Shown piece by piece: positions 43,815 through 55,300 of a DNA stretch of 64,000 nt. The translations under genes were made by a program, and so were the position numbers. The notes under the pieces were generated by a model, which was not told where the DNA came from, made no database searches, and saw only the letters and a list, made by a program, of their open reading frames with translations. The DNA comes from Caryophanales bacterium UBA4691 (GTDB taxonomy: Bacteria; Bacillota_I; Bacilli_A; RFN20; CAG-826), in the NCBI GenBank assembly GCA_002404865.1, contig DHKP01000031.1:5344-69343 (forward strand), given 5' to 3'. The stretch's first letter is position 1. The number at the start of each line of letters is the position of its first letter.

Positions 43815-44531
43815 ATGAATCACTATAATTTAGCAATTGTAGAAGATGAAGAGGAGATGTTTGAAAAACTATCTGCGGTTTTAAAAACCTATTTTTCGAA
43901 CAAAAATGATTCCTTTTCGATTGATCATTTCGTCTCTGCAGAAGAGTTTTTGCACAAAGCAAGCCCCACTCTCGACATCATTTTCATGGATATCGGTCTT
44001 CCTGGAATGAACGGGATGGATGCGATTCGAAAGCTAAGAGAAACTAATCCTAATGTGATTGTGATATTTGTCACCTATTTGGCGCAGTTTGCAATCGATG
44101 GGTATTCAGTCGGCGCATTCGATTATATTTTAAAGCCCTTTGAAGGCAATAACGTGTTCATGACACTAGACCGAGCCTTAAATCGGCTCAATAAGCACAC
44201 GGAATGCATCTCTATTGGCAATAGCAACCGCTCCATCACTCGCAAAATCCCCATTGAGTCAATTAAATTCATCGAATCAGGGAACCACCGTCTTTCCTTT
44301 CACCTCACTAACGGAATTATTCACGTGAATGGTTCTATCAAAAAATTCGCCATAGAATTAGAGAAGTATTCTTTTGCGCTCTGCTCGGTTTCTTATTTGG
44401 TCAATTTAAAATACATTACTGCCATCGAAGGCAACGAAGTCGAAGTCGGAAATGAAATCGTTTATATTTCTCGCTCGAAGAAAAAAGATTTTTTGCAAGC
44501 CGTGAATGAATATGTGGGGAAAGGAGGATAG
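43815..44531 (+). CDS. LytTR-family response regulator
   Basis: 238 residues. The receiver domain has acidic residues EDEE at 10-13, phospho-acceptor Asp59 (FMDIGLPGMNG) and Lys107 (YILKPFE). A LytTR DNA-binding domain follows (about 135-235: IKFIESGNHRLSFH, KYSFALCSVSYLVNLKYI). It ends 2 bp before the kinase gene. Such AgrA/LytR-type regulators control surface proteins, bacteriocins or peptide sensing; the target here is unknown, but the divergent lipoprotein gene is a candidate. Confidence 0.93.
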   Translation: MNHYNLAIVEDEEEMFEKLSAVLKTYFSNKNDSFSIDHFVSAEEFLHKASPTLDIIFMDIGLPGMNGMDAIRKLRETNPNVIVIFVTYLAQFAIDGYSVGAFDYILKPFEGNNVFMTLDRALNRLNKHTECISIGNSNRSITRKIPIESIKFIESGNHRLSFHLTNGIIHVNGSIKKFAIELEKYSFALCSVSYLVNLKYITAIEGNEVEVGNEIVYISRSKKKDFLQAVNEYVGKGG

Positions 44532-44533
44532 TC

Positions 44534-45907
44534 ATGTGGACTTCTGAGCTTTTCTTCACCAAAATCGCTTTCGGATTCGAAATGCTCTTTGCGATGTATC
44601 TTCTTGGCGCTGAACTTCCGAAGAAAAAGCATTTTCTTTTAAGAATTCTCTTGTCATCCCTATTAGCGATGACCCTTGTCGTTCTTTTCCCGATTTTCGA
44701 CGTTATTTCTTATACATGGTGGTATTCCTCAATCATGTATCTAAGCTTATTTTTGATTTGCCTAGTTTCTTTGTTTTTTGTCTATAACGTCTCTTGGAAA
44801 AGAATCTTCCTTATCTCGGTTTACGCTTATACCGCGCAGCATTTAGCCTACCAGCTTTTCTTTCTAGTCACGAAAGTATTCGATATCAAGGATGCACTTT
44901 TCTTTAACTCGTATGGGAGCGCCCCTGCGCATGTGACTAACGCAAGCATGATGGCAATCCTCACTTCGATTCTTGTGATTTGCTATACTGCCGTCTATAG
45001 CGCTGTTGCGATTATCTTCGCAAATAAGCTCAGCAAATCGAAAGCGGGCATCTCTAATTTTTATGTCACGATTGTCTCATTTTTAGTTCTGCTCAGTGAT
45101 GTTGTGATTAATTCGACAATCATTTATGACATGGCAGACGTAAAATCCTCCATGCTTGCGAAAATGTGCGTTTATAACATCATCGCCTGCATCATGATTT
45201 TCTTTATTCTTTATCTCATCGTGAATAAAAAGGACTTAGAAGTTGATTTAGAAACATCTAATGAGCTCCTTGCGATGGCGAAAAAACAATATGAGCAAAA
45301 CAAAGAAAACGCCGATATCATCAATATCAAAGTCCACGATTTAAAGCAGCAGATTCGCACGATGAGCAATAAACAAGTCGTGAGCGAAAAAGTTTTGGCG
45401 GACCTAGAAAAAGAAGCGGAAATCTATGACTCGAAAGTGAAAACTGGGAATGCCGCTTTTGACCTTATCACCAGCGAGAAAAGCCTAATTTGCAGGAAAG
45501 AGAATATTTCTTTAAAAGTATTCGCCGATTGCTCGAAATTAGGATTCATGGAAGAAGCGGATATGTATTCGCTTTTCGGCAACGCGCTAGATAACGCAAT
45601 CGAAGCGACAAAAAAAGTCACCGACGCAAGGAAACGCTACATCAATTTGTATGTGAGAAACGTATTAGGCAACAAAGTAAGTGTCTCGGTAGAGAACTAT
45701 TTCCAAGGCACTTTGAAACTAGGCCCTAATGGCTTACCCATTACAAGCAAAAGTGACACGAATTACCATGGCTTTGGCATGAAATCGATGAAAATGATTA
45801 TAGATTTATATGATGCGGAGATGAAATGCGTCGTAGAAAAAGATAAGTTCTTTCTTCTTTTCTTATTTGATGCGAATTTCAAAAAAGAGAACGTGAACCG
45901 CGCATAA
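44534..45907 (+). CDS. GHKL sensor histidine kinase (AgrC-like)
   Basis: 457 residues with six or so membrane helices in the first 230, a coiled segment, phospho-acceptor His268 in IKVHDLKQQI, and an ATPase domain with N-box NALDNAIEA (350-358) and G-box HGFGMKSM near 420. This is the GHKL layout of AgrC/NatK kinases that partner LytTR regulators. It directly follows its regulator gene. No pheromone gene was recognised nearby. Confidence 0.92.
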   Translation: MWTSELFFTKIAFGFEMLFAMYLLGAELPKKKHFLLRILLSSLLAMTLVVLFPIFDVISYTWWYSSIMYLSLFLICLVSLFFVYNVSWKRIFLISVYAYTAQHLAYQLFFLVTKVFDIKDALFFNSYGSAPAHVTNASMMAILTSILVICYTAVYSAVAIIFANKLSKSKAGISNFYVTIVSFLVLLSDVVINSTIIYDMADVKSSMLAKMCVYNIIACIMIFFILYLIVNKKDLEVDLETSNELLAMAKKQYEQNKENADIINIKVHDLKQQIRTMSNKQVVSEKVLADLEKEAEIYDSKVKTGNAAFDLITSEKSLICRKENISLKVFADCSKLGFMEEADMYSLFGNALDNAIEATKKVTDARKRYINLYVRNVLGNKVSVSVENYFQGTLKLGPNGLPITSKSDTNYHGFGMKSMKMIIDLYDAEMKCVVEKDKFFLLFLFDANFKKENVNRA

Positions 45908-45911
45908 ACAT

Positions 45912-47291
45912 TTATTCATCATCAAACGTTTGGATGAAAAAAGGAAACATATAGGGAGGAACCCGAATCCCTCTTTCGTCTTTATAGAGTGGTTTTGGAT
46001 GAACGATGTAAGATTTCCCAATTCTTTTTCCGAACTTCTTTTTAAAAGCATCATAGGAAATTGTCGTGTAGTTCTTTGAAGATTTAACTTCAATAGGAAA
46101 TACTTTGAGATTGGTCTTGCTTTGGTTAGAAAGCAAAAAATCAATTTCAATATCATCCCGATGTTTTTCGGGAGAATAATGCGTATAAAAATATAGTTTT
46201 TGAGATGAAGTTTTAATCATTTGTGCAATCGCATTTTCGTAAAGCATTCCTTTGTTTAAGGACAATTTATCATTCATGATAAGCTTATAGAGTTCCTTGG
46301 AAATGATTTCGTTTTCAGCAAAAGCATGGCTCACAAGCAAGCCTGTGTCACCCATATAGCACTTCACGGAAGCGCCATCTTCATTCAAAGCAAAACCCAC
46401 GTTTGGGTCATTACATTTGTAACAAAGATTGCAAATCATAGAATCGCCTAACCAAAATAGAGGCTCATCATACGTATCAAACTTGGTGTCTTTCTCGATT
46501 GAGCTTGTCTTTATTTTTTTATCGTGTTTGGATAAAAAACCGGGGATCTGATCGAAAATCGCGGCGACTTTAGAGCGATATTTTTTAGCCGATTTTTTGA
46601 TATCGTCTTCGTATAAAGAAAGGATCCTTCTTTTTGCTGTGTCCGCCGCATCAAAATCCCGATGATTTTCAAAATACGCAACTACGCTTTGTGGCATTCC
46701 GCCAACAAGCATATATTCCTTAAAAAGTCTCATCGCTTTTTTGTGAAATTCATCTTTTAATTTGACTTCCGTCTTTACGCATTCTTTGATGTAACCTAAA
46801 AGTATTTCTTCATTCGCTGCCCACAAGAATTCCTCAAAATCTAACGGATACATTTTGATTTTCTTCTCTTCAGAAGGAATTACGATATTCGCAACGTTTT
46901 CTTTAATGGAAATAAGGGATCCTGTTTCAATATAGTGGTATCTACCATCTTGAATTAAATACTTAATTGCTTCGCGGGCTCTTGGGAATTTTTGAACCTC
47001 ATCAAAAATAAATAGCGTTTCGCCCGGATATAATTTCGTATTGTATTCTAACGAAAGATTTTGAAAAAATACGTCCAAATTATCGAGATTATCGAAAAAA
47101 TTATCTTTTACATTCTTGCTTGCAACCGCAAAATCAATTAAGACATATGACTTATAGTGTTTTTCCGCAAAACGCTCAACAATTGTGGATTTCCCAATTC
47201 GTCTCGCCCCTTCAATCATTAAAGCGCATTTTTGACTGTCGTTTTCTTTCCATTGAACTAGTTGATCTAAAATTTTTCTTTTTAATTCCAT
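45912..47291 (-). CDS. AAA_14/DUF4143 ATPase, intact
   Basis: 459 residues. Walker A IEGARRIGKSTIVER (about 24-38) and Walker B TLFIFDEVQKFPRARE, then SLISIKENVANIVIPSEEKK and the DUF4143 part ending in a nuclease-like core, EIDFLLSNQ...VFPIEVKSSKNYTT. The motifs are complete, unlike those of the other two family members here. It is convergent with the kinase gene and tandem with a related broken gene. Family function is unknown. Confidence 0.88.
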   Translation of the reverse strand: MELKRKILDQLVQWKENDSQKCALMIEGARRIGKSTIVERFAEKHYKSYVLIDFAVASKNVKDNFFDNLDNLDVFFQNLSLEYNTKLYPGETLFIFDEVQKFPRAREAIKYLIQDGRYHYIETGSLISIKENVANIVIPSEEKKIKMYPLDFEEFLWAANEEILLGYIKECVKTEVKLKDEFHKKAMRLFKEYMLVGGMPQSVVAYFENHRDFDAADTAKRRILSLYEDDIKKSAKKYRSKVAAIFDQIPGFLSKHDKKIKTSSIEKDTKFDTYDEPLFWLGDSMICNLCYKCNDPNVGFALNEDGASVKCYMGDTGLLVSHAFAENEIISKELYKLIMNDKLSLNKGMLYENAIAQMIKTSSQKLYFYTHYSPEKHRDDIEIDFLLSNQSKTNLKVFPIEVKSSKNYTTISYDAFKKKFGKRIGKSYIVHPKPLYKDERGIRVPPYMFPFFIQTFDDE

Positions 47292-47476
47292 GAAAATTCC
47301 TTTTTTATCTAACTTTTATGTTTAAAGCGCAAAGTAATTATATATGTTTTTACATGGAAAGCGCAAAGTATTTTTCTTTAAAATCCTAGGTAAGGCGCAA
47401 AGTACCAAAAAATGAGCTTTTATTCAAACAGCTAGTTTTTAACATTCGAATAATTTTTGATTCGGGAATATCATCT

Positions 47477-48812
47477 TTATACGCGTTCTAGAAGAAACGG
47501 AAGCAAATAATATGGCAGATTGATTAAGTCTTTTTCTTTGAAGTAATCTTTTTCCGAAATCAAATACTTTTGACCTATAACATTGGAATATTTCTTTCCA
47601 AATTCATCGATGGAATCATGCCTTTTGGTTTGACCTGATTTCACTTCGATAGGAATAACCTTGCTTTTGTCATTCAACAAAAAATCAATTTTATATTTTT
47701 TCTTCGATTCGTCATCAACGAAATCGAAGCAATATAAGTTTCTATTTGAACTTGCAATGATTTGAACAATCGCATTCTCATATAAATAGCCCAAGTTAAG
47801 GTTCAATTTATTGCTCAATAGTTTCTTATAAATATCTCTATATTCTTTGCCCTCTTGATTGAAAAGCATGCTGACAAACAAGCCAGAATCCCCTACATAT
47901 AACTTAAAACGTGTGAGATCGATATACATGTTTAAAGACGGGGAGACATCATTCAAATAATAACGGCAATTAACAATTTTCGAATCAATCAAATCAAACA
48001 ATCTTTCGTCGTCTTTTTTCGTTTTTTTGCCTAGGCTATATCCGAAAGAAAATCGATTCTTCTTTGCGACTAATTGAGCGGGAATTGATTCATACATTGC
48101 GGATAATCTTCCTGATTTATCAATTTTTCTTAAATCATCCTTGTATAAATTAATGATGTCCTTTTTAGTTTCGTCTATTTCATTAAAGCTTTTGTTCTTC
48201 ACGAAAGCGTCCACCGCTTGAGGCATGCCTCCTATCGCAATATAAGTTCTAAAATTTCGCAATAACGTTCGGTTTGTACTTTGCCCAATCGATCGATGCA
48301 ATTCGTATAGCTTTTTCAAATTTGAATAGTTATATCCGACAGCGTCACAAAATTCTTCGTAATCCATAGGGAACACTTCAATTTTTCTTTCTTCCGAAGG
48401 AATCAAAATACTATCCACGTTCTTTTTTATGGAAATCAAGGAACCGGTTTCGATGTAATCGTATCTTCCGTCTTGCACCAAGTACTTAATCGCTTGTCTA
48501 GCTTTAGGAAATAGTTGAATCTCATCAAAAATAATGATTGATTCTCTTTTATATAGAGTAATTTCTGTTTCAGTTTGGAGTCTTAAAAAGAAAACATCAA
48601 GATTAGCAATATCATCAAAAACGGATAGCATGTTTTTTGTGATGTTTGCAAAATCAATGAGAATGAATGATTTATATTCATTCTTCTCTTCGCAAATTCT
48701 TTCACAATAGTAGATTTTCCTACTCGTCTAGCCCCTTCTAACAAAATAGCCGTTTTTCCATTGCTATCGCTCTTCCATTTTTTAATTCATCATAGACTTT
48801 TCTTTTAAACAT
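47477..48812 (-). pseudogene. AAA_14/DUF4143 ATPase with two A-tract frameshifts
   Basis: The frame 47477-48631 holds the region after Walker A and the DUF4143 half (IIFDEIQLFPKARQ, KIDFLLNDKSKVIPIEVKSG). The missing start is upstream: ATG 48812 reads MFKRKVYDELK. One extra A near 48780 restores KWKSDSNGKTAILLEGARRV and GKSTIVKEFAK; a second extra A near 48700 restores EKNEYKSFILIDFANITK into the long frame. The gene is thus whole apart from two 1-bp deletions in A runs. It may be a young pseudogene or carry assembly errors. It is about half identical by eye to the neighbour at 45912. Confidence 0.85.
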
Positions 48813-49032
48813 ATTCCAAACACACCTGCCTATAGAATACATAAAAAACGCCATTTTCAATAACTCGTTTTTCCAAAATGACGCCATTTTCGTATACTCG
48901 TTGGATGGTCTTAAACCAAAAACCTCAAAGCAAACAAGTATTTTATTCAGCATTTATCGACACTTTTATAATTAGTTTATCAAAAATTCTATTTTGCTTA
49001 ACGCCATCAGCGTCTATGGCTATTTTAAAAAG

Positions 49033-49088
49033 AGAAAAAGGCACTGATTTTAACACTCAGTTTGAGTATCAAATCGTCGTGCCTTTTA
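49033..49088 (-). terminator. Terminator of the GH3/exported-protein operon
   Basis: On the minus strand AAAAGGCAC pairs with GTGCCTTTTT around an inner ACTC...GAGT stem. It lies about 20 bp past the stop of the 1,061-aa gene. Confidence 0.75.
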
Positions 49089-49110
49089 TCGTTAACGAAT
49101 TTTACAAAGC

Positions 49111-52100
49111 TTAATCGAATATGGTTTGATCAAATGTCACTTCGTATAGGAATTGACCAGCCCAGCCCCATTGAAGAACAGAGATGTAGAGCTTGTTGTT
49201 ATAATTAACCATCGCTTGAACATTAATTTGTTTATCAGTGCCTGAGGCGTCAATTGTGTCATTAAGATGGAACTTTTCATCTTTAATGAAATTGCCGTTC
49301 CAATCATAAATATTGAAGCAAGCGCTATAATCGGCGTCTCGAGCGTAAAGCATATAAACGTAACCATTATCGCAAGTAAGCTGTGCGGTTTTGTATTTAT
49401 TGGTATTCGTATCGCCTTCTTCTTTGCTTGGGGTGTTAAGTGTGCCAACTTTAGAAGTCACTCGTCCGAATTCATCAGCAAAATAAAGATTATTACCGCT
49501 ATCCGCAATCGCGAATTTCTTATTCAAATCGTTATAAGTCACATAAGCGACTTTTGTGCCTACTGGTAAGCCAGAGAAAGAGACAACGTCTTTATCCACT
49601 TGCTTTAGGGTTTCGGTATCGTAGAAAGTAATTGTGAAGCTTCTATTGTTAACCATACCGATATAGCCATCTTTCGAGAAAAGCGTGTTGGATTTGTTCC
49701 AATAGTTGCCGTCGTCCCCGAGAGTGATTACATCCGAATTCGCAAGAATCTTCTTGTTTTCCAAATCAAGCCTTGAAATAACGCCATATTGAGATCCGCC
49801 CGTAGAATAAGAAGCGTAGATTTGACCGCCGACATTAATCGTGGAGTCGATGTTCTTAAAGCGTTCGCTATTCTCTCCCACTTTTAAGGTAGGGGCAATT
49901 CCATTATCTTGATTTAAGATCGTAGATATGTAATTAGCCGTTTTCCCTTCGTATTTTGCTTTTTCGGCATATCCACCAAGTGTAGAAGTATCGAACTTTT
50001 TAGCAAATTGTGGATTGACGGTGACTTTGAACAAATTGAAACCGCTATTCCAAATATTTGCTGCTAAATAGCAACCACTATCATCGAAAATATAATTGAC
50101 TGCGTGGCCTTTCCCATCGTTCCCCGTTGTCGCCATAGTTTCGTTATTAGATGTATACAAAAGGTTGCCATCATAGTCAAACACCCTAACATGATGAAGC
50201 GGATTGTCTCCATCCTTTCGAGAATTAACAATAATGTAATCGCCATAAGAAGTGATACCGGCAGCCGAGAATTTGTTTTCTTGTGGGAGTTTTGTTTTCA
50301 CTCCTTTGGTGTTAAATGCGCAATTTAATTCGTTGCCATTTTTATCAAAAAGCTTAACGTCTGATCCCCAAATCATAACCGCATAGATGCCATTTTCTTC
50401 ATTATAGGTTACTTTAAATGGAGTCTTTTCGTTTATGGAAGAGAAAGAGATTTTTGTATCTAATCTCGTGAGCGTTTCTTTGTCATAAACGCTAGCGGTG
50501 TTAGCGCCTATATCTTTATAACAAACGTTCCCGTCCTCGTTGAAGAAGATATTAAAGTATTCTTGATGACGTGGACCATCCGGATATTCAATGGCATCGC
50601 TCGCTCTTTCAATCTCAAAAGTTTCTTTGTTCACTTTCGTAATAGCAAGGGATTTTCCATCCCAACTCTTAGCTTGAAGCGCGTAATAATAGTCTTCATC
50701 AGCAATAACGCAATATGTGTTTTTAAATGCGTCTTTATATTGAATTGGCTTAGAAGTGATGCATGTATAATTAGCTTCTGCTTTTTCGTTATCCGTGACC
50801 TCTAAGTAATCCAAGAACCCGTAAGTTGGAGTAGTTCCATCGCTTAAGAAGGCAAAATCCGCGACGCTGACATTACTAGCCTTCGCGTCTTTCTTAACGC
50901 TTAAGACAATCGAATTATTCCCTTGAACCAAATTCAGATCCTTGATGATGACATCGGTATAAGTCTTACTCGCAATATCCTTGTTGCTGTTTTTAGTAAG
51001 ACTGGTTTTTGCTGAAGTATTGAGGAATTTTGTGTGGCCATTGACATTTAATGAGAATAATTCACTTAGATTAAGCTCACTAGCGACATATTCCTCGTCT
51101 ACAAGAGTCGCATCATTATTGCTCACTCTTAGTAGCAAAGAACCTGAGGTATAAGAATTAGAATCAACGTTGATTGTAATTGATTTATCGCTTGTTTCGT
51201 TTGGATTGATCGCAAAATGGACAACATTCGCGTTACCGCTAGAAACCGCCTTGCCTTGGCTATTAAGGAGATAAGTATCTTCTTTAGCAGCGGTTACTCC
51301 GCTTAAAGAGGAAGCATCGGAGAAATCACATTTGTTTTCGATATAAAGAGGTACATCGGTCGTGATAACGGTATCTTTCACCCTAATTGTGATGATTTTG
51401 TTATCTCCGCTTTGAGCGATATAATCGGTCGTCGTTACTTCGAGATTATCCGCTTTCGATAGATATTTATTCCCAGATTCGTATTTTCTAAGGATTTCCA
51501 AGGATGAAATGTCGACTTCACTAATGTTAGCGCCACTATTTAAGCGAGCTTTCCCGTTCGCCACTTCAATGGATAAGAGTCTACCATCGTTAAATTCGCT
51601 AGCGGCAACGACATTAATCGCAACGTTTCCTTTAACGGTTGGATCGCTCTTTAAATGAATTTCTGCATTGTTTTGTCCAGTAGTCAAAGGGGTAGCCAAT
51701 CCTTCAACATCATCTTCAGTGAGCGAAACCTCACTCTTGTCGTTATTAATGCCACTAATGACGATACCGGTTTTATCGAAAACATCGCCTTCTTTGTAAT
51801 AAGTCTTATAGGGATCACTAATTATTTTGACGCTTGCGATCTTAACGGGGGTAAGCGCTAAATCTAAACTAGTCTCTTTGCCACCGAATGTGAATTTAAT
51901 CGTGCCGCCCACCAAATAGAAATTCTCTGGCACTTCCATGTCGAATTGGTCACCATAAATTTCTTCGTCGACGTTCTCGCCGCCCTTTGTGTAATGAGCG
52001 GTTACCTTAAAATCGTCCGCAACTGGTTTCGCCTTTTTGTTATTGAAATAACCAACGCCATCCTTAAGCTTGGCTTCGATGCTTACAAGCTGTAGCTCTT

Positions 52101-52296
52101 CTTCTGGGTTTTCCGTATTGGAACTATCGCCAGCTGAATCGCCACTAGAAGCATTCGAATCGCTCTTATTCCCAATGATACCGTTTCGATAAGAGGAATA
52201 AGAGGCGTAAGCAGAAAGTGGAATAGAAGCTGCAGTGATTAGCCCAGCGCACGACAAAGCGATGATGGTGATTAATTTTGCTTTATTCGTTTTCAT
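49111..52296 (-). CDS. Large exported protein with Ig-like and propeller-like parts
   Basis: 1,061 residues from ATG 52296 (the upstream GTG is less likely). A signal/anchor helix (LITIIALSCAGLITAASIPL) is followed by a Ser/Asp-rich linker. Then come Ig-like beta domains (about 75-240, resembling Big-type repeats: YKEGDVFDKTGIVISGIN) and a carbohydrate-binding-like region near 330-480. From about 500 onward are repeated strands with phrases like GDYIIVNSRKDG and YVYMLYARDADY, reminiscent of a beta-propeller. It follows the GH3 gene by 17 bp. It may bind glycan for that enzyme; this is inference. Confidence 0.78.
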   Translation of the reverse strand: MKTNKAKLITIIALSCAGLITAASIPLSAYASYSSYRNGIIGNKSDSNASSGDSAGDSSNTENPEEELQLVSIEAKLKDGVGYFNNKKAKPVADDFKVTAHYTKGGENVDEEIYGDQFDMEVPENFYLVGGTIKFTFGGKETSLDLALTPVKIASVKIISDPYKTYYKEGDVFDKTGIVISGINNDKSEVSLTEDDVEGLATPLTTGQNNAEIHLKSDPTVKGNVAINVVAASEFNDGRLLSIEVANGKARLNSGANISEVDISSLEILRKYESGNKYLSKADNLEVTTTDYIAQSGDNKIITIRVKDTVITTDVPLYIENKCDFSDASSLSGVTAAKEDTYLLNSQGKAVSSGNANVVHFAINPNETSDKSITINVDSNSYTSGSLLLRVSNNDATLVDEEYVASELNLSELFSLNVNGHTKFLNTSAKTSLTKNSNKDIASKTYTDVIIKDLNLVQGNNSIVLSVKKDAKASNVSVADFAFLSDGTTPTYGFLDYLEVTDNEKAEANYTCITSKPIQYKDAFKNTYCVIADEDYYYALQAKSWDGKSLAITKVNKETFEIERASDAIEYPDGPRHQEYFNIFFNEDGNVCYKDIGANTASVYDKETLTRLDTKISFSSINEKTPFKVTYNEENGIYAVMIWGSDVKLFDKNGNELNCAFNTKGVKTKLPQENKFSAAGITSYGDYIIVNSRKDGDNPLHHVRVFDYDGNLLYTSNNETMATTGNDGKGHAVNYIFDDSGCYLAANIWNSGFNLFKVTVNPQFAKKFDTSTLGGYAEKAKYEGKTANYISTILNQDNGIAPTLKVGENSERFKNIDSTINVGGQIYASYSTGGSQYGVISRLDLENKKILANSDVITLGDDGNYWNKSNTLFSKDGYIGMVNNRSFTITFYDTETLKQVDKDVVSFSGLPVGTKVAYVTYNDLNKKFAIADSGNNLYFADEFGRVTSKVGTLNTPSKEEGDTNTNKYKTAQLTCDNGYVYMLYARDADYSACFNIYDWNGNFIKDEKFHLNDTIDASGTDKQINVQAMVNYNNKLYISVLQWGWAGQFLYEVTFDQTIFD

Positions 52297-52313
52297 ATTA
52301 ATTCTTTCCTTCA

Positions 52314-55300
52314 CTATTTTGTCTTCTCTTTATTCGACGAATTTTTTTGCTTTTTATCGTTAGAATTTGTGTTCTCTAACGTAGCGTTATTGGCGCTTTT
52401 CGCGCTTCTTTTTCTAAATAAATCCTCAATTTGGTTCCAATAAACGCATACCGCCCAAACCGCAATTCCAAAGCCGATCAAAACATCAAGGGCAAACATG
52501 GTTGGTTTCCACCAATTGAATCCTTCGATTTTCGCGCCTGGCTTCACTTGTTCGGTAATATCCGCATTCGCATTGTAGTTCTTATTGGTATACATCGCGC
52601 GAAGCCAAGTATAAACAGTATGATGGACCGCTTCTCGCATTTGATATTGGAGTCTAGGAGTGCTTGTTTCGGAATAATTGAAACCGAAGTTACCACTAGG
52701 ATTAAGGTCGATACCCATACCCATATCACCACCCGCTCTTAAAGCTTGGTCGATATACATAAACGTCGAATTGGCTTCCCCTGCATAGTCAGTCAAGATG
52801 GATCCTTTGAATCCCCATTCCGTTCTAGTGACGGCCGTGTTAAGAGCAACGCTCCCGCCAGTGTAGACGGCACCAAGTCGCCCATAAGTCGTCATAAGTC
52901 CAAGGGCATCGGCTTCTTGGATCGCCATTTGGAATGGTTTTAAATAAACTTCTCTTAATGCTTGTTCGGTGTTCCAGTTAAAGAGTCTTTGTCTATGGCT
53001 TTCAGTATCATTCATGACAAAGTGCTTCATGTATGGATAGGTGCCAGTATTTTGAAGACCTTTCATGGCATTAGTTGCCATCTTCGCGCTTAAAACTGCG
53101 CATTCAGAATAATATTCGAAGTTTCTATTTCCGATTGGGGTTCGGTGAATATTGACGCCAGGCCCCCAAGTACCCGCCATAGATAGTTCCTGGCAATCCT
53201 TTCCATAAGAAAGACCAAAGGAATAAGCGAGTTCTTTTGACCAAGTTTGGGCTAACGTTGTCGCGGAAGGATAACCAACGCCTCGAGGAGCGGCTTTGGA
53301 ATATCCTTTGATTTGGGCTGGGCCATCCGCTTCTGCGTTAGCGGGTTTCCCAATGCTAGAAATAGCAGGGATGCCGTATGTGTCGCCGATAACGTCTTTT
53401 GCCTCCGCAATGGTGACTTGATTCAAGACGTCGTTCCATAATGGGTCATTATAATCGGCACCAAGTTTATAGCCCTCTTCGGTGACTTCTTGTTTGGAAG
53501 AGTCATAAACTTTATAAGAAGTATCTTTGCTTCCCCATTTTATTTCTGGGAACGTTAATGGGTTGCCGTCGTAATCGGTTGTGGCATTATCCCAGGCATC
53601 CCCTTCTTCTTTCGTCCATTTGACGAATTTCAAAAGCTTTTCGCTCATAACGCGAGCTTCTGGTTTAGTGATCTTGAAAGGGTCAACAAAATTCTTTCTA
53701 GTAATAAAACTGATGTTTTGGTCGGTGTCGCTACCATCAATAGAAGCCCCATCGATCGCGTCTTCGCCCGTGAAGCGGTTCTTCACTATAGCGCCTGTGT
53801 GCTTGTCCGTTTTAATGAGAATTGCTTTCTCAGGAGCGCCACTACTAATATCAAAGCTAATCGCCCCGTCTTTTAATATAGCGCCGCTATTATTCGTGAA
53901 TTCTTTCACATAGTGAGAATCGGATTGTAAACGTAACTTATAGGTGCCATCCTCAAGCTCATAGCCTTTAAACCCGTTCTTGTTATTGTCATAGCAATCG
54001 TAAGAAGCGAAGTCACTCACATCCATCTTGAGTTCGACTTGGATTTCGTCATTCGGCTCTAATTCGACCGTTTTCTCATAGTCGGCCAAAGTCGTGGATG
54101 ATTTTTCGATTGCCGTGTCTAAATTCTGTGGGTTATACGGCGTTTCCACATAGCATTCGACGACTTCTTTCCCTTTTGCGGTGCCAGTATTCTTAACCGT
54201 CACCTTTAACGATATCGAAGTGTTGTCGTCGATTGTTGTCGTCGCATTCCCTTCTGAATCTAGATAGGCAACGGAATCAAGCGTCCATTCAAAATTCGTA
54301 TAAGACATCCCATACCCAAATGGGAATTGGACGACGCCGTCATACCCTGCTCCGTATTCATTATTGACGTTTTTCCATACGCCCATCTTGTCCGCGGTCT
54401 CGTACCATTTGTATCCAACATAGATTCCTTCTACATAATCCATGTAGGCGTTGGATGAAATGTTTTTATCGGAATAATCATTTGGGTCATTGGAGTAGAC
54501 GCCATGGTTATCATTTCCGACATACCAATAATTTGGGTTTGATTTGAAATCATAAACGGCAGTATCGGCAAGTTTGCCACTTGGAGAGGTTTCCCCATAT
54601 AGAAGGGGCGGTAACCCCGTTGCGCCTCTAGTACCGGTATAACCAACCTGGAGACACGCCCCTAAAGAGTCGACATCTTTTAGGAAGCTCATGTTCATCA
54701 CGCCACCATTATTGATAATCACGATGGATTTCTTGTAATTACTAGCGACGTATTCGATGAGTTTGCGTTCGTTTTCGGTGAGATGCAAATCACTAAATGA
54801 TAAATCCCAAGTGGATTCATAATATCGTCTTCCGACGACAACGATTCCTACATCAGAGAACTCTTTCGCGTCAGCTAAAAGCTTCTCGGAAAAGATTTTT
54901 CTATCATCGATGGAAGGTTCGTTTCTTTTTCCTTCATAGGCCTTGATTAAATCACGATTATAGTTAACGCCTTTTCCGTAATTCGATAGAGCCTTCAAGA
55001 AATCGATGTTTTTCTTTTCGTCTCCGTCTTCTGGCTGAACAACACCAGATCCGCCGCCGCCATAATACCAATCAGCGGCTCTAACGCCAAAGACATTAAC
55101 TTTTCTTTCTTTGTCGTTGCTTACGTCCAAAGGTAACGTCTTCTTGCCGGTAGAATCCTCTTTATTCTTTAATAGAACCGATCCTTCACTGACAATCTGC
55201 TTGGACAAAGCTTGTCCTTTTTCTTGAGATTGTTTGATGCTTGTCGCATCTTGCAATGTAACAGGCGGGGTCAAAAGCGAATCGATCCTAGTTTCATAGG

